DNA of 20,118 bases from Cladosporium sp. IMV 00045 (GCA_001931905.2 MSJI02000404.1:1-20118); one strand, 5' to 3'. Shown: positions 10,171 to 19,718, counted from the stretch's first letter. The notes: generated by a model from the sequence alone, not told the origin. A program made the numbers and translations.

Positions 10171-10638
10171 ATGGCGACCCAGGACTCAACCCCCAGCACC
10201 AGCAATACCACCACCCAAGCAAACATCACCACCTACCACTGCCTCTGCACCCAACTCAGCCTCGCGACCACGCAACCCCTCTCCACCCTCCCCAAACGCA
10301 CTCTCGATGGCTCCCTCATAGCCACAGCAGGCGACTTCGCCTCCTCCACGCTCCCCAAACCGGTCCTCACCCTGCAAGCACTCACGACCGACACCGCAGC
10401 GACGGTGCTGAGATTAGACGACGGTTTCGAGAAACGCTACTCCGTGAGGTGTGAGAGGTGTGGGCTCGCGGCGGGCTATTTCCTCGATGCGAGTGCGTTT
10501 GCTGGGAGGGAAGGGGAGGTGGGGCCTAGGAGGGATGTGCTTTATGTGCTGTCGGGGGGTTTGATGACCACGGAGGAGTTGAGGGAGGGGAGGAGGATGG
10601 AGGCGGAGGTTGGGAAGGTGGGGGAGGTTGTGGGTTGA
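10171..10638 (+). CDS. STEEP1/UPF0428 (CXorf56-like) zinc-binding protein
   Basis: Single-exon gene of 155 residues. An N-terminal YHCLCTQLSLA stretch (C24, C26) and a later RLDDGFEKRYSVRCERCGLA stretch (C94, C97) match the family layout: a CxC near the N-terminus, then a Gly-Glu/Phe-Glu-x-x-Tyr segment and CxxCGL. These four cysteines probably bind one metal. In animals STEEP1 promotes STING exit from the ER, and family members have also been linked to splicing complexes; the fungal role is not known, and fungi lack STING signalling of the animal type. The start is preceded by an A-rich leader (ACCAAAA before ATGGC). The last 40 residues are Glu/Gly/Arg-rich and poorly conserved-looking. Family assignment rests on my recall of the motif order. 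Confidence 0.78.
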   Translation: MATQDSTPSTSNTTTQANITTYHCLCTQLSLATTQPLSTLPKRTLDGSLIATAGDFASSTLPKPVLTLQALTTDTAATVLRLDDGFEKRYSVRCERCGLAAGYFLDASAFAGREGEVGPRRDVLYVLSGGLMTTEELREGRRMEAEVGKVGEVVG

Positions 10639-11819
10639 ATCTCGCCGCTTGTGAGGTTTTTTCCCGCAAGAAAGATGTCACTGGAAGGAGCGATTTCGCA
10701 GAGTTGCTATTGTGCAGAAGCAGACTCGCCTGCTATCAGCACAGCACCTTATGTTTGGGCTCAGAATCTCCCCAAATGTGAGGCACAGTGTGCAAAGCAA
10801 TTCGCTCCTCGCTTGCTTGATCGCTAGGAATGGCCATCATGCAAGGTTCGAAGACACACCAGCAGAAGTGGCGAAAGATCGCGCGTCTTCCAAGAAACTC
10901 GACAACCCAGACAAAACCACACCAAGATTTCACTTCATCCGAACCAACGATATCTGTCAGCAGAAACCTGAGGCATGGCAAGCAGGCTTTGGGCACTGCG
11001 CATGAGCGGTTCTCACGATACGTGCACCTTTCGTCAAAAAGCAAGGCTTAACCACTCCTACTCCACTTGTCAAGACTGAAACGCGATCGGTCTTTCGTGG
11101 ACCTGCTCGACTGGGCCGCCGGGTATCAAATCCCTCCTCTTGGAGCCGAGCCTTGCCATCGACCATTCGACTAGGAGAACATGAAAGCACAGTGGGAGCA
11201 GGGCCGAGCGACGTTAGTTCGTGTACTTTACCTTGCAGATACAGACGAACAGATACACATTTGTACGGCTCGGGAGGACGGCTAAGACTCGATGTTCAAC
11301 AGTGTAATAAGCCCAAGCGAACGGAAACATCTTTAAATATACATGTATGCAGAGCCAATCGTTCGTTCTAGCAGAAAATACAAGTACAAATAAAAGAGAG
11401 AATCACAAGGTCAAGACGCATGCACATACCTGCCATTCATTCAACTTCGGACTCGAACCAAATTTATCGAATTGTCTGCCACTATCCGTGGTTTGATTGA
11501 TTCAATTTATAAGACGAGACAAGACAAAATACTGTGATCAAAATTCACGATTCTCATTCTCAATTCTCTCGCTCATCAAATAACATTCGATCAATAGAAA
11601 CTTCGCTATATCAAGACACCGATCAAAAAAGAAGAAAAACCAGCTCATCCTTCGAAACGCCGCGCTATGAGGTGTACATGTAACAGACACAAAAAGAAAA
11701 GAGAAAAATACAACAACCCCCGAATCTGATATCCCCCTTCCCAATCTCGACAAGATCCAGAACAAAGGAAACTCCCACACAGACATGTAGCGCCAGTCAG
11801 TCTTCGCCACCCCTCACCA
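10639..11819. other. Gap between convergent genes, no gene recognised
   Basis: About 1.2 kb between the 3' ends of the STEEP1-like gene and the Ssk1 gene. Several short frames (10712-11051 on both strands) have no recognisable content. The right half (11320-11700) is AT-rich, as expected for 3' UTRs and polyadenylation regions; an AATAAA lies at 11389-11394 (+) but is 750 nt from the STEEP1-like stop. No RNA gene could be supported. Confidence 0.5.
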
Positions 11820-14666
11820 TCACTCCTTAATACTCTCAGGCGCAAGAGCAGGCGGTTCCCCATCCGGACTCGGGTTTACACCCTTCTCGGCTTCCGGGTC
11901 CTTGTCGCCTTGCTCGATTTCCGCTTTCTCTTTGTCGAGTTCGGCGGCCGTGTCGCCCTCGCCGCCCTTCCCATCCTCGTCTGCCGTGGCGGCCACGTCG
12001 TCTGCGGAAGTCGGTGCGGTCTGAGCGGAGTCGTCTTGCCCTTTCTCGCCGCCTGCTTCTTTCTGCTGCTCCTGCTCAGCCCTCTCTTTCTCTCCGCGCT
12101 TCTTCGCCTCATCAGCCTCTTTCTTCGCCTTCTGCCGTTCCTGCAGCACAGCGAGTTTCTCCATTTTCCGCTTCTGCTTCTCCTCGTCCTCCTTCTCTTT
12201 CCTCTTCTGCTCTTCGCTCTTGCCCTCTTCCTCTTTACTCGCGTAGTCCTTCCAGCGGCGCCAGCCGTCGAAGTCGATCAGGGCTTGCATGCAGCCCCAC
12301 TCCTTGACTTTGCGCTCCAGCCAGACGAAGTTGACGGGCTTGGTGAGGAAGTCGTTGCAGCCTGCCGCGAGGGCTTCGTGGCGGTCGGATTGTAGGGAGG
12401 AGGCGGTTAGGGCGACGATGATGATGGGTGATTTGAACAGGCCGCCCGTCGCTTCGGGGAGCTTGTCGGCGGATTTTTTGCGCTTGGGAGAGGCGTCTTT
12501 GTCGGTTTCACCGTTCGTTTCCGTGGCGGAGTCGCCGTTTTGTTGGGCGGAGCCGCGGTGTTCGACGGGGCTGGAGGGTGCGCTGGAGGAGAAGACGCCG
12601 ATTCCGTTGACTTTCTCCAGGCGTCGGATTTCCTTTGTAGCTGCCAGGCCGTTCATGACGGGCATTTGAATGTCCATTAGGACTAAGTGGAAGCCACCGC
12701 CGCGCCATTTGTCGACGGCAATCTGGCCGTTCATCGCAGTCTCCCAGCGGACCTTCAGTCGCTTCATTAAACCTTCCAAGATACGCAAGTTGATAATGTT
12801 GTCTTCTACGATGAGGACATTGATTGGAGGGATAGAGCCATCGAGCATGTTGGAGATCAGACTTGGCTGTGGCGATTCAGCCACTCCATTTCGGTCTCGC
12901 CGACTTTTGACACCTGGCTTGTCAGGTGTAGGCTTTCTGGGGTTCTTTTTGGGTCTCGAAGTCCGCGGAGGTTGTCCTGTCTGGCTCGTAGATGGAGTCG
13001 GTGGGGTGGATCCGGTGGCGGCGTTTTCAGGAACAGGTGGAGTGGGAATAGGTACTGCTGTGGGTGCACCATTCGGCATGAGTGGACGAGGATGTTCAGA
13101 TGCATTGGATTCAGTCCGAGGTCGGAGGGATCCTCTGTGATGATGCTGCTGTTGCTGCGGAAGAAGATTGCCAGTTGACGTGACTGCAACAGCGCCAGCG
13201 TTGGAGTTGTGCTGCACTATAGTAGGCGAAGACGTGTGCTGGCGGTTGAATTTTGGTCTATGGTGTCTGCGCGTACCACCAGGAGAAGGCAGAGGTGGGA
13301 CTTGTCCAGTGCTCAGAACGGAAATCGAGCGTTGATGATCGGCATGATTGCTGTTGCGACTCTCATGAGAGACGGATGTCATGGGCATTTGTGGGTGCAC
13401 AATTGCCGGCATTGGAGGGAAGTAGTCATTGCCACTCTCCATAGGTCGGTGATCTTCCATAGCAGGGTAGGCCGGATACTGGTACATGCGTGGTGAAGGT
13501 CGAGGTGTGCGTTTTGGAGGTACATCAATCACCAGAGCATCGTCAACAGTCTGTCCTCCAGGGAAGGTGGTGTCAATGGTACGACACATCTGCTCTTCTG
13601 GTCCCAGTACCCTGTCCGTCCGCGGTTGGCCATGGTCTCCTCTCGATACAATTCTCAAAAGCATGTCGGGTGCATCAAAGGTCTTTCCTAGAGAATTTGC
13701 GTATTTCTTCAAAATCATATCGCGTACATCGTCGACGAGGTCGTCTTCCTTGATTTGGACCAGCGTGGCCGAGGCGCCAGGCCTCTTTACCCAGATTTTG
13801 CGATGAAGCATGCTGGACATGTCAGGTAGGCCAGGCGTGAAGTAATCCAGAACTGCGCTTGGAAGAGGTGCGCTGTCGTTTGTATCGATCTGCAGCGGAT
13901 CTTTGTCGGGTGGAGCGTCAACCAGCGTCTTCACGATCTTAGCATTGGAGCTGTTAACTATGCTTTGACGTCTCTCCTCGGCTTCCACAGCTGAAGAGCT
14001 ATCTCCGGGCGAGACCTGGCTCGAAGAACGACGAGGCGGGTCGGCGAAGGCTACCTTGGTGTCTGAATGTCCTTGCTCTTCAGCAGGTTTCGGCTGTTGC
14101 GGCGGTGCAGCAGCTTCTTCCTGGAGTGGGAGAGAGACCGGGTTTGCAACGACTTCTTCGGCACCTGGAGTGGGTTCCTGCAAGACCAGTGCTGGCGCTT
14201 GGTTTATGACCTCTCCATCGGTATCCCTCTTGGGTTCGTCGGCAGCGGTCGACGGAGTTGCTGCAGGGGTGTCCGGCGGTGATTTCTCCAGTCTGTATTC
14301 TTCCTCTCCTGGCAAGGTCTTGCTGCTAGAGCGCCTGGTTGGATCGGAAGGTGTGGGAAGCTCGTCGGTAGAAACTTGAGGACTCTTGTCGTCTTCTTCC
14401 TGAGATGACAAGATCACGAAGCTCTCGCGTTGCTCCGGCACGGGTTCCGGAGGGTCAGGTTGAGGGTTGCGAGCAGCTCGTGATCGCGGCTTGCCGATGG
14501 AAGCGGCGCTGATGCGACGAAAGGGTCGGGTTGAGTCGGCGGCGGCGGAGGGGATGGCGGGAGCGGATTGACTGGCGATGGAGGCGGTGTCGGAGCGGAG
14601 GGTATTGGTGGTGGAGGAGGATTGCTTTCGACGGAAGAAGGGTCGAGTGAGTGAGAAGCGAACCAT
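11820..14666 (-). CDS. SSK1: Ssk1-type response regulator of the HOG pathway
   Basis: Cytoplasmic response regulator that receives phosphate from the histidine kinase-Ypd1 relay and, when unphosphorylated, activates the Ssk2-type MAPKKK upstream of Hog1/SakA. One exon, 948 residues. The first 600 residues are Ser/Pro/Thr-rich and probably disordered, with a small structured stretch near 285-375 (KIWVKRPGASATLVQIKEDD). The receiver domain begins at I615 (INVLIVEDN; acidic pocket E621, D622), with phospho-acceptor D665 in LMDIQMPVMNG, T754 in ALTASS and K776 in LTKPVN. A roughly 60-residue insert (688-747) splits the receiver between helix 3 and strand 4, a known hallmark of fungal Ssk1. After KEWGCMQALIDFDGW comes a long Lys/Glu-rich tail (about 805-890) with coiled-coil character. 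The start (GCCATGG context) is the only strong candidate. All receiver residues are present, so it should be active. Confidence 0.95.
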   Translation of the reverse strand: MVRFSLTRPFFRRKQSSSTTNTLRSDTASIASQSAPAIPSAAADSTRPFRRISAASIGKPRSRAARNPQPDPPEPVPEQRESFVILSSQEEDDKSPQVSTDELPTPSDPTRRSSSKTLPGEEEYRLEKSPPDTPAATPSTAADEPKRDTDGEVINQAPALVLQEPTPGAEEVVANPVSLPLQEEAAAPPQQPKPAEEQGHSDTKVAFADPPRRSSSQVSPGDSSSAVEAEERRQSIVNSSNAKIVKTLVDAPPDKDPLQIDTNDSAPLPSAVLDYFTPGLPDMSSMLHRKIWVKRPGASATLVQIKEDDLVDDVRDMILKKYANSLGKTFDAPDMLLRIVSRGDHGQPRTDRVLGPEEQMCRTIDTTFPGGQTVDDALVIDVPPKRTPRPSPRMYQYPAYPAMEDHRPMESGNDYFPPMPAIVHPQMPMTSVSHESRNSNHADHQRSISVLSTGQVPPLPSPGGTRRHHRPKFNRQHTSSPTIVQHNSNAGAVAVTSTGNLLPQQQQHHHRGSLRPRTESNASEHPRPLMPNGAPTAVPIPTPPVPENAATGSTPPTPSTSQTGQPPRTSRPKKNPRKPTPDKPGVKSRRDRNGVAESPQPSLISNMLDGSIPPINVLIVEDNIINLRILEGLMKRLKVRWETAMNGQIAVDKWRGGGFHLVLMDIQMPVMNGLAATKEIRRLEKVNGIGVFSSSAPSSPVEHRGSAQQNGDSATETNGETDKDASPKRKKSADKLPEATGGLFKSPIIIVALTASSLQSDRHEALAAGCNDFLTKPVNFVWLERKVKEWGCMQALIDFDGWRRWKDYASKEEEGKSEEQKRKEKEDEEKQKRKMEKLAVLQERQKAKKEADEAKKRGEKERAEQEQQKEAGGEKGQDDSAQTAPTSADDVAATADEDGKGGEGDTAAELDKEKAEIEQGDKDPEAEKGVNPSPDGEPPALAPESIKE

Positions 14667-15411
14667 GGCGGAACTGTGCAGCCAGCTCGCCTCGTGACTA
14701 AGCGGGCATGGCCGAAGTCAGTTCTCTGGGGGCGGGAGATGGAGTGCTGGAGATGGAGATGGCTGGGGGATGTTGTTGTTGGTGTTGCTGGTGTTGGTGT
14801 AGTGATATTGATATCTTCTGCGTCTATCACATAAACAACATGGAAATGGAAGTTGGCAGTAGGCACTAACTACTGCATTTCCTGCTGCTGCGCTCGCCAG
14901 GAGTCTTCGGGTCGCGATGCCGCGTCGCAGTCCTGGCGAGGCGTCCACAGCATTGGCAGCAGCAGCAGCTTCCCGACCGCCCACCCTTGCTGTCTCTTCC
15001 ATGCGCTGAGCTGCTTTCTTCCACTGGAGATCGAGGATTTGCCCGTGCATCGGCAAGCCCAAGGCCTGGAGCTACCCCAAATCCCATCAAAATCAGGGAA
15101 CCACCTGGGTACAAGCTTCAATCAATTTACACCTAATTATTTGAAGCTGCCCAATCAATTCTTTCAATCATTGCCATTCTACACTTCGCTGTTCTGCTTT
15201 GGCACAGCCTCGCCTTGTCTTCCTATCTTTCACCTCCGCGCCTATTCGAGTGTATCATGGCGACATCGTGCTAATTCTCCCGTCCATGCAGACCTCATCT
15301 CACTAATTAGCATTCAGGCATGCATACACATTGCCTCGACTCATGCCATGTGTACGTGCACTCTGCGGATGCTCAAGGATGCCCAAGCCACGTACCTGAC
15401 ACGGAATCACA

Positions 15412-15544
15412 TGATAGGGCTTCCTCCATATGATAGAGGCTTAGAGGGCTATACCATCTTGTCTATCGTGCAGGGAAAATCCTGATCGACTCTGCAGATA
15501 TGATAGATCGCATTGAGATGCACGTACATCTGGCCGCCTGATAG
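15412..15544. promoter_or_regulatory. Cluster of five GATA-factor motifs
   Basis: TGATAG occurs at 15412-15417, 15431-15436, 15501-15506 and 15539-15544 (+), and CGATAG on the minus strand at 15463-15468. All fit HGATAR. A random 133-bp stretch would hold fewer than one on both strands. GATA factors in ascomycetes include nitrogen, iron and light (WC-1/WC-2) regulators; which one applies cannot be told. Confidence 0.4.
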
Positions 15545-16375
15545 CATCATTGTGCCTCCTCCAGAGGATGATGTTAAGGTATCAACACTTACCTGGCACT
15601 CCCCGACAAGCTAATGGGCATTCGTCTTGTTACACTTTCACATCCATATCAACACTGGGAATGTCTGGCAATACCAATTCAAGGGCTCTTCATCAAGCAG
15701 ACTATCCAACGTCAGACACTACATTCATCTTCATCAAGATGGCATCCCGAAACCCTACAGATATCCACAATTCATCCTCGTCGCTGCTCGTTCCGTCTTT
15801 CCAATCCTAAGCCTAACCTAGAGACCCAGATCTTTTCACGTCGATCCTGGCCTATCTCAGTAACCACACTTCATCAATCGCCGTCTTCATCAAACTCATC
15901 AACCCTATCTCTGGCGTAACTGCAGCCGCACCAAAAAAGCATCTCGATCTAGGCATTGAACACACCAATTCCCCCTTATGAAGTCGCAGCTCTCCCCGAA
16001 GCCCTATCGTCTCCGCTGCAGATTGACTATTCCTACGGTCATCATGCTATCATCTCCCGCTACATGGCTCGACTTCACCTCTCGGAGCCGGCCATCTGGT
16101 ACTTCCTTCATATGCCCCTCGTCCCACAGCGTGCGTGGCTCTCATGCCACATGCTTTTCAGACACGGCTGAACATCTGGCTTTTCTTCTTTGTGTGGCCT
16201 GCGCTCACTGGATTGCTCTCGTCCCTGCGTAAGAATAGAGTCTCTGCAAGCGCTTGATACAACATGCTTGTCCCGTCTGTGGGTGTGGACGTCATGATGC
16301 CATGGGTATGAGTATCAAAGATGTGCTGAAGGTAAGGGCATATCATTCTCGATTCATCTGGTTCTCTCATCCTCG

Positions 16376-16502
16376 CCTCTCCACCCTCAAATCATATCCC
16401 TTACCTTCCAGACTCCATTCTCCATCCCCAATCTCTCACCATCAACTCCAATATCTCCCATTCCCCAAACCACACATCCAACCCCTTTCAAACCCACCCA
16501 CC
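16376..16502 (+). promoter_or_regulatory. G-depleted 5' leader of the aquaporin gene
   Basis: Only one G (16411) occurs in the 127 nt before the start codon, which otherwise hold C, A and T. Such leaders are unstructured and common before highly translated fungal genes. The single G belongs to a possible CCAG acceptor of a leader intron beginning at 16332. Confidence 0.5.
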
Positions 16503-17478
16503 ATGCCCACCCTCCAACCCACCCAATCCCACCACCTCAACAAGCCGATGTTCGGATACCTCACCCCCAAATCCCCCGCCGAAACCTCCACCTTGCGAAA
16601 GCACTTCATCGCCGCCACCGGCGAATTCGTCGGCACCTTCCTCTTCCTCTTCCCCGCCTACCTCGGCCACGCGATGAGCGTGCAATCCGCCTCGGACGCG
16701 AGCGGCACGGGCTCTAACTCAAGCCAGACGGTCGTCTTCATCGCGCTCAGCTATGGTTTCAGCTTGCTCGTCGCCGCTTGGGTGCTTTATCGCGTTAGTG
16801 GCGGGTTGTTTAATCCGGCCGTTACGCTGGGGATGGTTCTCACAGGGACGCTGCCGGTTTGGAGGGGGTTGGTGTTGTTTCCAACGCAGATTCTCGGCGG
16901 GATCGTCGCGGCTGCGGTGGCGGGTGTGATTGTTCCGGTGGATATCAATATCGTGCAGACCACGCTGGCGCCGGGGATGAATGTCGCGCAGGGCTTGTTC
17001 TTGGAAATGGTGAGCTTCTCTCCTGAACAGCCACGAAAACAAAAAAATTTTCTTCCTCAAAACGCAACCATTGACAAACTTCGACCCAACCCAGTTCCTA
17101 ACCGCCCAACTAATCTTCACCATCCTCATGCTCGCCGCCGAAAAGAGCAAAGACACCTTCATAGCGCCCATCGGCATCGGGCTCTCCCTCTTCGTGACGC
17201 AAATCGCCGGCGTGGCTTTCACGGGGGCGTCCGTGAACCCCGCGCGCTCTTTCGGGCCATGTGTCGCAGGCGCGTCCTTCCCCGGCTACCACTGGATTTA
17301 CTGGCTGGGCCCCGTGCTCGGTGCGCTGGTGGCGGGCGGCTTTTACCATTTCGTCAAGTGGGGGAATTATGAGGATGTTAATCCGGGCCAGGATAGTGCG
17401 GGGGGCGGGTTTAAGGGTGGGCAGCAGGCGGAGAAGGAGGCGGAGGAGGGCAGGAGGGATTCGCAGGCTGCGGAGTGA
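16503..17478 (+). CDS. Aquaporin (MIP family), orthodox-like fungal type
   Basis: Membrane channel for water or small neutral solutes. Two exons, 16503-17009 and 17095-17478, with an 85-nt intron (GTGAGC donor, CCCAG acceptor) that restores the conserved EMFLTAQLIFTILMLAAEKSK; 296 residues, usual size. Pore motifs are FNPAVTLG (N104-A106) and VNPARSFGP (N217-R220). Six membrane helices are expected, starting at FIAATGEFVGTFLFLFPAYL. The selectivity filter has R220, with A214 at the loop-E position and Gln205 where animal and plant orthodox aquaporins have His, by counting back from the second NPA. Short termini and NPA spacing fit an orthodox-like rather than a long aquaglyceroporin. The open frame extends 83 codons upstream, but the family start is at MPTLQPTQ; the upstream part looks like leader sequence. 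Confidence 0.93.
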
Positions 17479-18017
17479 GGTGGTGGATGAGATGTGGGTG
17501 GTGGACAGCAGGGAGGGTTGGGGTTGGTGGGGTCCGGTGCGAGGTGTGAGAGGGGGTGAAGCCGATGATTTTACGATGGCATGGAAATACGTATTTCCTT
17601 AACGATACACGTAGTACACGAGAACACGCTGACATAGAACAATACATGATTTACAGTTCATGGCGCCAGCAGTGAGGGAGTTTTGTGCCAGCTATCAGTG
17701 GTGATGAGTAGCTTTGCAACGAGAAACCACCATTTCTGTTGGTTCGAGGATCACACGGATGTAACTAGAAATCACCTTTCCTGTTGGTTCGAGGATCACG
17801 GATATGCCTTTGCCAAAACGAATCACAATGAGACTTGTGAGCAGGCAGGTTGTAGAGGTCACATGATCCACGTCACGCCGTTATGTGGAGTCGGTGTGAA
17901 TGTCTGGAAAATGAAATCTTGAGGTTTCGGAAAGACTTTGATTGGCGACTGCGTGGTGAATCTCTATGTTGCTTCCCATTATCTGGGTATCTGACATTGT
18001 TGTGAACAGGCACTGCT
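17479..18017. other. Gap between convergent genes
   Basis: About 540 bp between the 3' ends of the aquaporin and thioesterase genes. The only structure noticed is the 32-nt direct repeat listed separately. No gene is supported. Confidence 0.5.
17723..17799 (+). repeat. Imperfect 32-nt direct repeat, two copies
   Basis: Copies at 17723-17754 and 17768-17799 match at 29 of 32 positions, with a period of 45 nt. The last 19 bases of each copy, CTGTTGGTTCGAGGATCAC, are identical. The 13-nt spacer is CACGGATGTAACT... and is not repeated in full, although both copies are followed by CGGAT-like bases. Origin unknown. Confidence 0.85.
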
Positions 18018-19237
18018 TCAAACCACGATCTTCCTCAGAATCTCGCCTAGACTCTCAACCTGCAAATCTCAAAGTCAGCATAAGCACTCCCAACCAACCA
18101 AAAACCCCTCCAACAGAAAGAAAAAAAAGCAGAACTTACATGCGGCGACTGCGTGATCTGGAAATGATTCCCCGTCATATAATCGAACCCAAACTCCGCC
18201 CCAGGCAAAAGTCTCTCCCAACCGACCGTCTTCAACTCCGGCCGCGGCTCGAGCAGAAACCTCGTAACCTTCACATCCATATCGACCTGCAACCCGCTCT
18301 CCGCAACGCTCTTCACCAACCCCTCGCGCACCCACACGAAACTGACTTTTTCCGGAACCTGCGCGCGCTCCCCCAGCGGTGTGGGCATGTACTTGTCGAC
18401 CGACAGGACCGTGGAAGTGAAATGCTGCACCAGCCAATCGGGCGCTTTCTTCGCCCCCGAAGCGCCCATGAGCCCTTTGCGAGTCAGCTCGTCCACGACC
18501 TGTGATGGCAAAGCTTCGAATTCAAGTCTGCACGGCGAATCGATCAGAATCAACTGCTTGACTTTCTTGCCCCGCGCGGCCAGCAATTTCGTGACTTCGT
18601 ACGAGTAGTACCCGCCCGCCGACCAGCCGCCGAGCACGTAAGGTCCTTCGGGTTGGAGGCGGAGCACTTCGTCGACCCACAGTCGTGCCATGCGCTCGAT
18701 CGAGCAGGTGAAGTTTTGCGCTTGGCGGAGGAAAGGTGAGTTCAGACCGATCAGGCAGATGTTGGCTCCTATGGGCGGTAGGGTGCCGTAGGAGGTGCCG
18801 GCGCCGCTGCCGTCGGGGAAGAGGAAGATGTTGGTGCTGGTTGGGGTGGGTTTGTTTTGGAGGATGACGGAGAGGGGGACTTTGGGTTTGGGGATGCCTT
18901 CCCAGGGGTCGGAGGGTTCTGAGGATGAGAGGGTGGTGGAGGTGCCGTTTGTGGTGTTGTTGTTGGTGGTGGTGCCATTTTGGGAGGGTGTTTGTGGCGG
19001 TTTGCCTCCGGATCGAAGGAATTCTTTGAAGGCCCCTACGGTCTCGTGTTTGGTGAAGTCTGATGGGCTTATTGCTATGCCGGTCTCGTTGGTTAGATCA
19101 GAGGCGGTGGCTGTCGCGAGGAGATCTCCTAGTCCAAGGAACTTCCATGTTTCGTGGTCTTGGAACTCTTCAGGCTCGAGGGAGAGTGCTTCGCCTAGTA
19201 TCTCGAGGGATTTTTGAATTGTGTCTTCGGATGACAT
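18018..19237 (-). CDS. Free-standing ACP-like/thioesterase protein (NR-PKS C-terminus type)
   Basis: Two exons, 19237-18140 and 18059-18018, with an 80-nt intron (GTAAGT donor, GCTGAC branch, TTGCAG acceptor); the last exon codes VESLGEILRKIVV. Total 379 residues. Residues 5-76 resemble an acyl-carrier domain, but the phosphopantetheine motif G-x-D-S-L-L reads G35-L-G-D38-L-L: the attachment serine is Asp. A Thr/Asn/Ser-rich linker (84-110) leads to an alpha/beta-hydrolase domain (about 118-379) like the terminal thioesterase/Claisen-cyclase of non-reducing polyketide synthases: FLFPDGSGAGTSY, GLNSPF, nucleophile S206 in GGWSAGG, D233 in LILIDSPC, H358 in GNHF. The 27- and 125-residue spacings fit that family. 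It could release or edit a polyketide in trans, or be a retired synthase fragment under new use. No ketosynthase or acyltransferase is present in the window. Confidence 0.88.
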
Positions 19238-19718
19238 GGTTGGTATCCTGGGTTAGTGGAGGGTCTGTATATCGGTAGGAAGTGATAGAAGGACACGGTG
19301 GATTGTAAGAGCCTAGGAGTCAGATGAACAGAGAAATATACTTGGCATATAGGAAGAAATAACCAAACAAATCACAGACGAGGTGTATCTACGCCGCACA
19401 GCTGAGACATTCGAGCTGAGGCCAGAGTGTCGAGAGTGGAAGTCAACCAAGCCGGTTGGAGAGCCGGAGCTCAACTGGCTGATGATCAAGTGCTTGCTGT
19501 GGCCTGCGCTTCAGCTTTCACTGACTGCCCCGCGATTTTAGAAGCGACTCGCTAATCAGCCAATCAACCCCACTTCAAATGTCCCGAATTGATTGAAAGT
19601 CCCGTGTAGAGTCACGACAAACTACTGCCACCAAACGACTCATTTCACTTTCCTTTACCGCAACGACTGTACGATTTACGCACACACAACACACGCATCT
19701 TCCAAATACAAGCCTGCC
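19238..19718. promoter_or_regulatory. Divergent promoter (thioesterase-like gene / TrpRS)
   Basis: This 481-bp interval separates two divergent start codons. A CCAAT box lies at 19560-19564, about 155 bp before the synthetase start, a usual place for fungal housekeeping promoters. The stretch 19660-19718 is C/A-rich, a likely leader. No open frame of interest was seen. Confidence 0.45.

Larger units (their letters stand above)
14667..16502. promoter_or_regulatory. Divergent intergenic region between SSK1 and aquaporin
   Basis: This 1.84-kb interval contains the 5' flanks of both genes. The larger open frames (14853-15485, 15614-15919) show no family features. Noted inside: a cluster of five HGATAR motifs (15412-15544), three CCCCT stress-element cores (15972-15976, 16115-16119, 16482-16486) before the aquaporin start, and a possible aquaporin 5'-leader intron (GTAAGG at 16332 to CCAG at 16411, 80 nt). 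None is proven functional. Confidence 0.45.

Noticed and set aside
11446..11462. tRNA T-arm look-alike on the minus strand (TTTGG TTCGAGT CCGAA, fully paired)
   Set aside because: No matching acceptor stem, anticodon arm or properly spaced A-box could be found around it.
14853..15485. 210-codon plus-strand frame between SSK1 and the aquaporin gene
   Set aside because: Composition is like intergenic sequence, no domain is evident, and it overlaps other random frames in the SSK1 promoter.
16254..16502. 83-codon upstream extension of the aquaporin frame
   Set aside because: Aquaporins of this type start near the MPTLQPTQ methionine; the extension is a C-rich leader with a possible intron and no transit-peptide features.
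17723..17799. GGTTCGA in both copies of the 32-nt repeat, taken as tRNA B-boxes
   Set aside because: The T-stem does not pair (A where C61 is needed), and copies 45 nt apart cannot both be tRNA genes.
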